From Campylobacteraceae bacterium (GTDB lineage: Bacteria; Campylobacterota; Campylobacteria; Campylobacterales; Sulfurovaceae): 11,093 nucleotides of DNA. The notes under the pieces were generated by a model. The model did no database searches, was not told the DNA's origin, and worked only from the letters and a program-made list of their open reading frames with translations. Shown here piece after piece: positions 1 through 6,408 of this stretch (positions are counted from its first letter, which is position 1; every line of letters starts with the position of its first letter). The position numbers were made by a program, and so were the translations under genes. The stretch is from the NCBI GenBank assembly GCA_027002755.1, contig JALWZI010000265.1, positions 1 to 11,093 on the forward strand, in the 5' to 3' direction.

Positions 1-133
1 CATCAAGCAGGTAGGCAACTACGGCGAGATCTTCGAGCGCAACGTCGGTGTCAAAACTCCTCTGAAGATCCAGCGTGGTCTCAACGCCCTCTGGACCAAA
101 GGCGGACTGCAGTACTCTCCTCCGTTCCGCTGA
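1..133 (+). CDS. aapJ: Amino-acid ABC transporter periplasmic substrate-binding protein, C-terminal fragment (AapJ/BztA type)
   Basis: The window opens inside this gene; only the last 43 residues and a TGA stop (131-133) are present, in the frame starting at base 2. The tail contains GNYGEIFERN, LKIQRGLNALW and KGGLQYSPPFR, which match the conserved end of AapJ/BztA periplasmic receptors of the polar amino-acid uptake (PAAT) family. Members of this family bind L-amino acids such as glutamate, glutamine, aspartate or asparagine and deliver them to a permease pair. The gene is followed on the same strand by two matching permeases and their ATPase, the standard aapJQMP/bztABCD order. The exact substrate cannot be read from this fragment. 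The 128 bp to the next gene hold a stem-loop and repeats that may separate receptor expression from permease expression. Confidence 0.9.
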   Translation, partial: IKQVGNYGEIFERNVGVKTPLKIQRGLNALWTKGGLQYSPPFR

Positions 134-140
134 TCACAGC

Positions 141-153
141 GCCCCTCCGGGGC
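141..153 (+). other. Short GC stem-loop just after the aapJ stop codon
   Basis: GCCCC (141-145), loop TCC, GGGGC (149-153) form a perfect 5-bp GC stem that starts 7 nt after the aapJ stop. No T-run follows, so it does not look like a complete intrinsic terminator. A plausible role is a partial terminator or a barrier to 3' exonucleases that protects the aapJ message, which is inference. The position matches that of the much longer stem at the dctP stop in the opposite operon. Confidence 0.5.
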
Positions 154-160
154 TCTGGAA

Positions 161-250
161 ACTAGGAATTAGAAATTAGGAATGAGAAAGTATGGATAGA
201 TTCCTGCTTATTCAATTCCTAACTCCTAATTCCTAACTTCTAATTCAAAA
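161..250. repeat. Inverted pair of heptamer arrays in the aapJ-aapQ gap
   Basis: The left half reads CTAGGAA, TTAGAAA, TTAGGAA, TGAGAAA (162-189). The right half reads TTCCTAA, CTCCTAA, TTCCTAA, CTTCTAA (216-243). The right unit is the reverse complement of the left, with four copies on each side. Bases 166-183 and 229-246 are inverted repeats matching at 17 of 18 positions, so the RNA could form a hairpin with a loop of about 45 nt. The stretch is strikingly AT-rich next to the GC-rich genes. The last bases of the array run into the AAAGGA ribosome site of aapQ, so a folded arm could lie against that site. Arrays with the same unit occur near 3464 and 4166. Confidence 0.75.
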
Positions 251-256
251 AAAGGA
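251..256 (+). promoter_or_regulatory. Ribosome binding site fixing the TTG start of aapQ
   Basis: AAAGGA lies 5 nt before the TTG at 262. No in-frame ATG exists upstream of the first membrane segment, so this site supports the rare TTG as the true start of AapQ. Confidence 0.7.
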
Positions 257-261
257 TTCCC

Positions 262-1416
262 TTGCCAGCCTTTCTACGAAACGAAAAGATTCGCGGCATC
301 CTCTATCAGATCATCACGATCGTTCTCTTTGTGGGATTTCTTTTCTACATCGCCCAGAATACCGCCCACAATATCGAACAGCGCGGGATCAAAACGGGAT
401 TCGCGTTTCTTCATGCCACGGCCGGATTCGACATCACGGAGTCCCCGATTCCTTTTACCCCTGCAAGTACCCACTGGGAAGTCTTCAAGGTCGGTCTGCT
501 CAACACGCTGATCGTCTCCTTCTGGGGGATCGTCTTCAGCTCCCTGATCGGATTGGTCATCGGCGTCTGGCGTCTGAGCCCCAACTGGCTGATCAACCGG
601 ATCGCCGCCGCCTATATCGAGACCTTCCGGAACATCCCGGTCCTGCTGCAGATCCTCTTCTGGTACAACGTCGTTCTGGCCACCCTGCCGTCGACCCGGC
701 ACAGTATCAACCTCTTCGATACCGTGTTCATCACCAACCGCGGCTTCTTCATGCCGGAGTTCGTTTTCGGTGACGGGTCCTGGATGATCGGTGTCGCCCT
801 GATCGTCGCAGTACTGGCCATCGTCTGGCTTCACCGATGGGCCAAGCGCAGGCAGGATCTGACGGGGGAGCAGTTCCCGGTCTTCCTCACCGGTGTGACC
901 CTGCTGATCGCTCTGCCCCTGCTTGCCTATCTGATCGCCGGAAAACCCGTGACCGCCGTCTATCCGGAGCTCCACGGCTTCAACTTCAAAGGCGGCAAGA
1001 CTTTCACCCCCGAGTTCCTGGCCCTCCTTTTCGCCCTGAGCATCTACACCGCCACCTTCATCGCCGAAGCGATCCGCAGCGGGATCGAGGCGGTCCCCAA
1101 AGGACAGAAGGAGGCAGCGACCAGCCTCGGGCTCTCTCCGCTGAAACAGCTGCGGCTGGTGGTCCTGCCCCAGGCAGTGCGTATCGCGATCCCCAGTGTC
1201 ATCAACCAGTACCTCAACCTGATCAAAAACTCCTCCCTGGCCGCCGCCATCGGTTATCCGGAACTGGTGACGATCTTCGCCGGGACCAGTCTCAACCAGA
1301 CCGGTCAGGCACTTGAGATCCTGCTGATTACGATGTTGACCTATCTGCTGATCAGCCTCATCGTCTCGCTGATCCTCAACTGGTTCAACGCCAAAATGAA
1401 AATCAAGGAGCGCTGA
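262..1416 (+). CDS. aapQ: Amino-acid ABC transporter permease AapQ (HisM family)
   Basis: This is one of two inner-membrane subunits that form the channel for L-amino acid uptake from the AapJ receptor. The product has 384 residues, close to the size usual for AapQ/BztB and longer than HisQ/HisM because of extra N-terminal and central segments. An N-terminal hydrophobic segment (about 14-31) is followed by the family-typical RGIKTGFAFL...AGFDI stretch (41-58). Further hydrophobic segments lie near 78-102, 127-142, 174-190, 206-226, 251-268, 315-335 and 352-373. The cytoplasmic EAA loop that docks on the ATPase starts at E269 (EAIRSGIEAVPKGQKEA). The start is TTG at 262, supported by AAAGGA 5 nt upstream. 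The TGA stop is one base from the aapM ATG, so the two are likely translationally coupled. The transporter family is firm; the exact substrate is not determined. Confidence 0.93.
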   Translation: MPAFLRNEKIRGILYQIITIVLFVGFLFYIAQNTAHNIEQRGIKTGFAFLHATAGFDITESPIPFTPASTHWEVFKVGLLNTLIVSFWGIVFSSLIGLVIGVWRLSPNWLINRIAAAYIETFRNIPVLLQILFWYNVVLATLPSTRHSINLFDTVFITNRGFFMPEFVFGDGSWMIGVALIVAVLAIVWLHRWAKRRQDLTGEQFPVFLTGVTLLIALPLLAYLIAGKPVTAVYPELHGFNFKGGKTFTPEFLALLFALSIYTATFIAEAIRSGIEAVPKGQKEAATSLGLSPLKQLRLVVLPQAVRIAIPSVINQYLNLIKNSSLAAAIGYPELVTIFAGTSLNQTGQALEILLITMLTYLLISLIVSLILNWFNAKMKIKER

Positions 1417-1417
1417 G

Positions 1418-2509
1418 ATGGCAGTTTATCCCCCCAAACCGGCCAAAGAGCCGCCGCTGCTGGAACGCGGCCCCATCGCCTGGGTCCGGCACAATCTGCT
1501 CTCTTCGCCGTTCAATATCGCCTTTACGATCCTGGGCCTGGCCATTCTCTACTGGACCATTCCGCCCTTTGTGAAGTGGGCCTTCCTCGACGCCAACTTC
1601 GCCGGCCATACCAAAGCCGACTGTACCGGCAACGGTGCCTGCTGGGTTTTCGTCAAAGAGAAACTCAACATGTTCTTCTTCGGCTTCTACCCCCAGGACC
1701 AGCTCTGGCGCCCCAAGAGTGTCATCGCTGCGATCCTCGCTCTGGTGGCCTTCGCCAAATTCGTACCGGGGCTGCACCGATTCAAACTGCTTCTGATCGT
1801 CCTCTTCCCGGTTTTCGCTTTCATCATGCTCCATGGAGGATATTTCGGGCTGCCCCTGGTGGAGACGAGCAAATGGGGAGGTCTGCTGCTGACGCTTGTC
1901 ATCGCCTCAGTCGGTATCATCCTCTCCTTTCCCATCGGGATCCTGCTGGCTCTGGGACGCCAATCCAAGCTTCCCATCATCAAGAGCCTCAGCGTCTTCT
2001 ACATCGAGTTTGTCCGGGGCGTTCCTCTGATCACCGTTCTTTTCATGGCTTCGGTGGTCCTGCCCCTCTTCTTCCCCGAAGGGGTCAACTTCGACAAACT
2101 GGCCAGGGCGCTGATCGGGATCACCCTTTTCGAAGCGGCCTATGTAGCGGAGAATATCCGTTCGGGCTTCCAGGCGATCCCCAAGGGGCAGTACGAAGCC
2201 GCCGACGCGCTGGGACTGAGCTACTGGCAGAAGATGGCGCTGGTGATCCTCCCCCAGGCGATCAAGGTCACCATCCCCAACCTGGTGGGAACCTTCATCA
2301 GCCTCTTCAAGGATACCTCGCTGGTAATGATCATCGGCCTCTTCGATCTGCTGGCCATGGTCAACGTCACCTCCAACGACCGGGACTGGCTGGGGATGGA
2401 TACCGAAGGCTACGTCTTCGTTGCCTTCATCTTCTGGATCTTCACCTTCAGCATGTCCATGTACTCCAAACGGCTGGAGAGAAAACTCAATACCGACAAA
2501 GGGAAATAA
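1418..2509 (+). CDS. aapM: Amino-acid ABC transporter permease AapM
   Basis: Second channel subunit of the amino-acid importer, 363 residues, expected to pair with AapQ in the inner membrane. It has the long AapM-type N-terminal half, including the CTGNGACW motif at 69-76 that is typical of this subfamily. Hydrophobic segments lie near 32-50, 101-116, 122-139, 156-178, 204-219, 289-312 and 333-349. The EAA loop contacting AapP starts at E245 (ENIRSGFQAIPKGQYEAADALG). ATG 1418 is preceded by AAGGAG at 1405-1410 with 7-nt spacing; the site lies inside the end of aapQ. The next gene starts 3 nt after the stop. Reading frame and motifs are intact. Confidence 0.94.
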   Translation: MAVYPPKPAKEPPLLERGPIAWVRHNLLSSPFNIAFTILGLAILYWTIPPFVKWAFLDANFAGHTKADCTGNGACWVFVKEKLNMFFFGFYPQDQLWRPKSVIAAILALVAFAKFVPGLHRFKLLLIVLFPVFAFIMLHGGYFGLPLVETSKWGGLLLTLVIASVGIILSFPIGILLALGRQSKLPIIKSLSVFYIEFVRGVPLITVLFMASVVLPLFFPEGVNFDKLARALIGITLFEAAYVAENIRSGFQAIPKGQYEAADALGLSYWQKMALVILPQAIKVTIPNLVGTFISLFKDTSLVMIIGLFDLLAMVNVTSNDRDWLGMDTEGYVFVAFIFWIFTFSMSMYSKRLERKLNTDKGK

Positions 2510-2512
2510 ACG

Positions 2513-3280
<768 letters not shown>

Positions 3281-3311
3281 CGAGCCGGAGGCCCGGGTTA
3301 TTGGTATTTCG

Positions 3312-3325
3312 TCGTTTGTCGTTTG
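3312..3325 (+). repeat. Two tandem TCGTTTG heptamers after aapP
   Basis: TCGTTTG occurs twice in perfect tandem (3312-3318 and 3319-3325) directly before the terminator-like stem. The related heptamer TATTTCG precedes it at 3305. The unit differs from the YTCCTMA arrays elsewhere but keeps the 7-nt period. Confidence 0.55.
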
Positions 3326-3328
3326 AAC

Positions 3329-3352
3329 GGGGCTTCGCCCCTCTTTGTTTTT
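3329..3352 (+). terminator. Candidate intrinsic terminator of the aap operon
   Basis: GGGGC (3329-3333), loop TTC, GCCCC (3337-3341) is followed by TCTTTGTTTTT, a T-rich tract. It lies 48 bp after the aapP stop. The stem is only 5 bp but all G-C with a tight loop. This is the only stem in the window followed by a T-rich tail on the transcribed strand. It probably ends the aapJQMP message and separates it from the downstream TRIC-type gene. Confidence 0.5.
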
Positions 3353-3377
3353 CGAGGAAAGGTGCGAAGGTGAGATC

Positions 3378-3388
3378 GCGCTTCGCGC
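3378..3388 (+). other. Small GCGC-TTC-GCGC stem-loop
   Basis: A perfect 4-bp GC stem with the loop TTC, the same loop as in the terminator candidate 45 bp upstream. It is inserted in a purine-rich stretch (GGTGCGAAGGTGAGAT ... GGTGAGAAGGTGGGA) that resembles the tandem repeat units. No T-tract follows it. Confidence 0.35.
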
Positions 3389-3391
3389 TGG

Positions 3392-3453
3392 TGAGAAGGT
3401 GGGAAGAGATGAACCACCGGCCTTCCCACCCTCCCACCTTCTCATCCTCCCAC
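3392..3453. repeat. 13-bp inverted repeat with an octamer tandem array
   Basis: TGAGAAGGTGGGA at 3392-3404 is the exact reverse complement of TCCCACCTTCTCA at 3432-3444, leaving a 27-nt interval. The right side is a tandem array with an 8-nt period: CTTCCCAC, CCTCCCAC, CTTCTCAT, CCTCCCAC from 3422 to 3453. The period and base composition differ from the heptamer array that begins 10 bp later. The 223-bp gap between aapP and the TRIC-type gene is therefore largely repeat sequence plus the terminator; I see no convincing promoter in it. Confidence 0.65.
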
Positions 3454-3463
3454 CATAAATTTA

Positions 3464-3491
3464 TTTCTCATTCTTCACTCCCCACTCGCAA
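3464..3491 (+). repeat. Degenerate heptamer array before the TRIC-type gene
   Basis: TTTCTCA, TTCTTCA, CTCCCCA and CTCGCAA follow each other with a strict 7-nt period. They are variants of the YTCCTMA unit seen at 216-243 and 4166-4193. The array ends 2 bp before the AGGAG ribosome site (3494-3498) of the next gene. Confidence 0.55.
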
Positions 3492-3503
3492 TCAGGAGCA
3501 ACT

Positions 3504-4103
3504 ATGCTGCTTCTGATTGCGGAATACCTCGGCATCGCCGCTTTCGCCGCCAGCGGCTTCTATCTCGCCGTGCGACACCGTCTCGACCTGCTGGGGATCT
3601 ACCTCAGCAGTTTCCTTACCGCCCTGGGAGGCGGGATTATTCGGGATCTGTTGGCCGACCGGCTCCCCTACTCTCTGATCCATTCTCTTCCCTCCGTAGT
3701 GGTGATCCTGGTCACCACGTTGCTGATATGGCGCCGGATGCATCGGCATCCCTGGGAGTCCCAGTGGCTTTTTGTTTTTGTCGATGCCTTGGGAATGGTC
3801 TCTTTCGCCATCTCCGGAGCCCTGGTGGGTCTGGAAACGGGGTTCAATCTGGCGGGTGTGACACTGCTGGCTTTCACCACGGCAGTGGGAGGCGGGATCC
3901 TTCGGGATATCCTGATCAATCAGGTCCCCTATGTGCTCCGCGGCGGCTTCTACGGGATCATAGCCCTTGGGATCGGAGGATCGGTCTGGATGCTGCACAC
4001 CCTCGGTTGGGACAACTCCTTTTTCCTGACCCTCCTCTTTTTCGGCGGCGTCACCCTGCGGATAATCGCCTACCGCCGAAGATGGGCACTGCCGAGGTTG
4101 TAG
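3504..4103 (+). CDS. TRIC/YicG-type (UPF0126) small membrane channel or transporter
   Basis: A 199-residue, almost wholly hydrophobic inner-membrane protein built from two homologous halves. Each half carries the family hallmark GGGxxRDxL followed by a proline-containing turn: GGGIIRDLL at 42-50 and GGGILRDIL at 129-137. This duplication is typical of bacterial UPF0126 proteins, related to trimeric intracellular cation (TRIC) channels; the family has also been linked to glycine transport through E. coli YicG. ATG 3504 has AGGAG at 3494-3498 with 5-nt spacing, and length is normal for the family. It is on the same strand as the amino-acid uptake operon but lies beyond a probable terminator, so a joint role in amino-acid transport is only a suggestion. 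Family assignment is firm; substrate is unknown. Confidence 0.88.
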   Translation: MLLLIAEYLGIAAFAASGFYLAVRHRLDLLGIYLSSFLTALGGGIIRDLLADRLPYSLIHSLPSVVVILVTTLLIWRRMHRHPWESQWLFVFVDALGMVSFAISGALVGLETGFNLAGVTLLAFTTAVGGGILRDILINQVPYVLRGGFYGIIALGIGGSVWMLHTLGWDNSFFLTLLFFGGVTLRIIAYRRRWALPRL

Positions 4104-4139
4104 CCATCAGTTTTGGAGGCATGACTTCCACCCTGCGTA

Positions 4140-4156
4140 GCGTTGCCCGGCAACGC
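4140..4156 (+). other. 7-bp stem-loop after the TRIC-type gene
   Basis: GCGTTGC (4140-4146), loop CCG, GCAACGC (4150-4156) form a perfect 7-bp stem 36 bp past the stop codon. It is followed by ATACCAAAATT rather than a T-run, so it could be a weak or Rho-assisted end, or a message stabiliser. It stands directly before a heptamer array, as stems do in the other gaps. Confidence 0.5.
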
Positions 4157-4165
4157 ATACCAAAA

Positions 4166-4212
4166 TTCCTCATTCCTCACTCCTCATTCCTCACTCGAAA
4201 GCGCAGCTTTCG
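4166..4212. repeat. Heptamer array TTCCTCA x4 with adjoining 7-bp hairpin
   Basis: TTCCTCA, TTCCTCA, CTCCTCA and TTCCTCA follow in strict 7-nt register from 4166 to 4193, the cleanest array in the window. The next seven bases, CTCGAAA, begin a perfect hairpin: CGAAAGC (4196-4202), loop GCA, GCTTTCG (4206-4212). The array and hairpin sit immediately upstream of the -35 box of the helicase promoter (4221), so they are outside that transcript but could affect the promoter or end transcripts arriving from the TRIC-type gene. Confidence 0.7.
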
Positions 4213-4220
4213 CTCCCCTC

Positions 4221-4249
4221 TTGCATCCCGGGAACAATCCGGCTACAAT
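4221..4249 (+). promoter_or_regulatory. Sigma70-type promoter for the DEAD-box helicase
   Basis: TTGCAT (4221-4226), a 17-bp spacer and TACAAT (4244-4249) each differ from the sigma70 consensus by one or two bases at the ideal spacing. Transcription would begin near 4256, about 165 bp before the likely helicase start. No better promoter was seen in the 319-bp gap. Confidence 0.65.
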
Positions 4250-4255
4250 ACGCCA

Positions 4256-4422
4256 TCTTAAACCAAACCGACAGGCTCCAAGCCAGCTATTCTTCGTACG
4301 ATTCTGAGTTTCTCCGCGTCACAGACTGTATCGCACTCCGATCCACTCTCATTTCACCGGCAGCAAATCAGCCCGCAGATGATCAGCGAACTCCTTTGCC
4401 TGCCGTGAAAGCGAACCTACAC
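4256..4422 (+). promoter_or_regulatory. Long 5' leader of the helicase mRNA
   Basis: If the promoter above is used, the helicase message has a leader of about 165 nt with no obvious Shine-Dalgarno site next to the start. Long leaders are known on several cold-induced messages, including E. coli deaD/csdA. A short frame encoding MISELLCLP with a TGA stop lies at 4379-4408 and overlaps the upstream alternative TTG start; it has no clear ribosome site. I recognise no known riboswitch or protein-binding motif in it. Leader function is inference. Confidence 0.4.
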
Positions 4423-5844
4423 ATGACCTTCGAAGATTTTCATTTCAGACCCGAACTCGCCGGCGCCATCCGTGAAGCCGGTTTCCGTGAACCCAGCCCC
4501 GTCCAGAAAGAGGCGATCCCCCTCGTTCTGGAGGGCAAAGACCTCATCGCCCAGGCCCATACCGGCACCGGCAAGACCGCAGCCTTCGGCCTGCCGGTTC
4601 TGCAGCAGCTCCGCTGTGACGGCAGCGTCGAAGCCCTTGTCATCGTCCCCACACGGGAGCTGGCCACCCAGGTGAGCGACGAGATCTTCCGCTTCGGCAA
4701 AGCCCTCGGTATCCGTACCGCCACCGTCTACGGCGGCAGCTCCTACACCCGCCAGATCCAGCATGTGGCCAATGCCTCGATCGTCGTGGCGACTCCCGGT
4801 CGTCTCATCGACCTGCTCAAAAGTGGCAAGATCGCCCTCTCTCCCCGTTTCGTCATCCTGGACGAAGCCGACGAGATGCTCGACATGGGTTTCCTCGACG
4901 ATATTCGGGAGATCTTCACCCATCTGCCCGCCACACGCCAGACGCTGCTCTTCTCGGCCACCATGTCCAGGGAGATCAAAGCCCTGGTCCAGCGTATCCT
5001 CAAGGATCCCGCCACCGTCGCCATCACCGGAGGCAACGTCACCAACGACAAGATCCGTCAGCTCTTCTACGTTGTGGACGAGCAGGAACGCGACGACGCT
5101 CTCGTGAGGCTGCTGGATTACAAAAATCCTGACAAGAGCATCATCTTCTGCCGGATGAAAAAAGAGGTCGATCGCCTCAGAGACTGCCTGGCCGCCCAGG
5201 GCTATGAGGCAAAAGGACTCCACGGCGATATGGATCAGCGCCAGCGTGAAGCCACGATCCGTGCCTTCAAAAACGGGGGCGCCGAGATCCTCATCGCCAC
5301 CGATGTCGCCGCCCGGGGACTGGATGTCAACGACGTCAGCCACGTCTTCAACTACCATCTCCCTTTCGATCCCGAAAGCTACGTTCACCGCATTGGACGG
5401 ACCGGACGGGCCGGACGGGAAGGGACGGCGATCTCCATCGTCTCCCCCCACGAGTTTCGTTCCCTGCAGCGGATCCAGAAGAGTGTCGGTTCCACCATCG
5501 AAAGCCGGATCATTCCCAGGATCGAAGAGGTTCATAACCGCCGGAGCGACAAGCTGATAGCGCGGATCGAATCCCAGGAGGTCGATGCCGCCTCCTATGC
5601 CATGATCGAAGCGCTCAAAGAGGAGTACGACCTGACCACTCTTGCCTGCAAGCTTCTGAGCATGGTTCGTGAGGAAGAGGAGGTCCGCGGAGCGGACAGG
5701 ATCGGCAAGGATCTGGCGGAGATCGAACGGCTCTTTGCCAGGCTCAAAGAGGAGCGTCATCAGAAAAAGGGACGCCGCCCCTACAACAACCGCCGCAGCT
5801 ACAACCGCTCCGGTCCGAGAAAGAAAGAGTACAACCGCCGCTGA
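4423..5844 (+). CDS. DEAD-box ATP-dependent RNA helicase
   Basis: Cytoplasmic helicase that unwinds short RNA duplexes in ribosome assembly or mRNA decay, 473 residues from ATG 4423. The Q motif has an upstream aromatic F6 and Q28; motif I AHTGTGKT is at 45-52, PTRELA at 76-81, motif II DEAD at 147-150, SAT at 178-180 and motif VI HRIGRTGRAGR at 322-332. A charged linker leads to a basic Arg/Lys/Asn/Tyr-rich tail (about 445-473), suited to RNA binding. In-frame TTG 4396 and GTG 4405 would add nine or six residues; I prefer ATG 4423 because the family normally begins MTF.DF directly before the helicase core, although no start has a good ribosome site. It probably has its own promoter and a long leader. 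The stop is 7 bp from the convergent cytochrome gene. It resembles DeaD/RhlE-like proteins; I do not assign a specific name. Confidence 0.93.
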   Translation: MTFEDFHFRPELAGAIREAGFREPSPVQKEAIPLVLEGKDLIAQAHTGTGKTAAFGLPVLQQLRCDGSVEALVIVPTRELATQVSDEIFRFGKALGIRTATVYGGSSYTRQIQHVANASIVVATPGRLIDLLKSGKIALSPRFVILDEADEMLDMGFLDDIREIFTHLPATRQTLLFSATMSREIKALVQRILKDPATVAITGGNVTNDKIRQLFYVVDEQERDDALVRLLDYKNPDKSIIFCRMKKEVDRLRDCLAAQGYEAKGLHGDMDQRQREATIRAFKNGGAEILIATDVAARGLDVNDVSHVFNYHLPFDPESYVHRIGRTGRAGREGTAISIVSPHEFRSLQRIQKSVGSTIESRIIPRIEEVHNRRSDKLIARIESQEVDAASYAMIEALKEEYDLTTLACKLLSMVREEEEVRGADRIGKDLAEIERLFARLKEERHQKKGRRPYNNRRSYNRSGPRKKEYNRR

Positions 5845-5851
5845 TCACGAC

Positions 5852-6388
5852 TCAACGCTCCGGTGCAGAGAGTTTCGAGCGCAACTCCTCCTCCCGTTTC
5901 CTGATCCCCAGCAGCAGGGGTCGGGTCAGATCGGGATAGCTGCCGTGCAACCCCTTGCCGTCGGATCCGTGGCATCCGGCACAGACACTGCTGAAATACA
6001 TTGCCGCATCTTTCGGATAGGGGTGAGGACAGCGGTGACCCCCCAGCTCCATGACATAGCAGGCAACACGGGGAGCCAGATCTGCCGAGAGATATCCTCC
6101 CTCCATCGCTCCACCCGGAAAATCGAACTGATGGGACCCCTTCTCGATCACCTCCACGATATAGCGATGAAGATACTCCGGCGAATGCAGCGCCGCCAAC
6201 TCCCGGCGGATCGCTTCGGCATCGGGAGAGGCGTGTTTCCGGAACCCTGGACCTTGCATAGAGGTCTTATGCTTCTCAGTACTGTGCGAAATCGTACTCC
6301 GCTGCCAGCAGCTTCGGATCACCCCCACGGCCAGGACTCCAAGCAATACGGCGATCACCACTGACTGCAGGAGACGTCCGTTATCCAT
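5852..6388 (-). CDS. Small membrane-anchored c-type cytochrome, CcoP-like with unusual segment order
   Basis: A 178-residue protein with one N-terminal hydrophobic anchor (about 6-24) and the rest probably periplasmic. It carries one heme c attachment motif, CAGCH at 136-140, followed by GSDGKGLHG and PDLT as in class I cytochromes. Only 38 residues follow this motif, too few for a complete domain and without a Met ligand. The preceding stretch (about 73-118: YIVEVIEKGSHQFDFPGG, then AMEGG with M95, then VACYVMELGG) looks like the C-terminal half of another cytochrome c domain, as at the junction between the two domains of cbb3 oxidase subunit CcoP. The order is thus C-half then N-half. Extra cysteines are C27, C110 and C120. 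The start is ATG, with GGAG only 2 nt upstream, so the exact start is uncertain. It lies 20 bp after the GGDEF/EAL gene on the same strand. Electron transfer is likely; the partner is unknown. Confidence 0.8.
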   Translation of the reverse strand: MDNGRLLQSVVIAVLLGVLAVGVIRSCWQRSTISHSTEKHKTSMQGPGFRKHASPDAEAIRRELAALHSPEYLHRYIVEVIEKGSHQFDFPGGAMEGGYLSADLAPRVACYVMELGGHRCPHPYPKDAAMYFSSVCAGCHGSDGKGLHGSYPDLTRPLLLGIRKREEELRSKLSAPER

Positions 6389-6408
6389 ATCTCCAGACCG
6401 CGTCCCAT

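Noticed and set aside
161..250. CRISPR array as explanation of the tandem repeats
   Set aside because: Units are 7 nt with no spacers and the arrays face each other; no cas genes are present.
4140..4156. Intrinsic terminator of the TRIC-type gene
   Set aside because: The 7-bp stem is good but is followed by ATACCAAAATT rather than a T-run, so it is listed only as a stem-loop.
4417..5760. Long minus-strand frame (447 codons) opposite the helicase
   Set aside because: It is a shadow of the helicase codon usage; no recognisable domain and an acidic, Gly-rich composition.
5845..5851. Shared bidirectional terminator between the convergent helicase and cytochrome genes
   Set aside because: The gap is 7 bp and I found no stem with a T-tract there; transcripts from both sides probably overlap.
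5852..6388. Cytochrome read as a lipoprotein through C27
   Set aside because: The residues before C27 are I-R-S; an arginine inside the lipobox is not accepted by the known consensus, so a plain membrane anchor is more likely.
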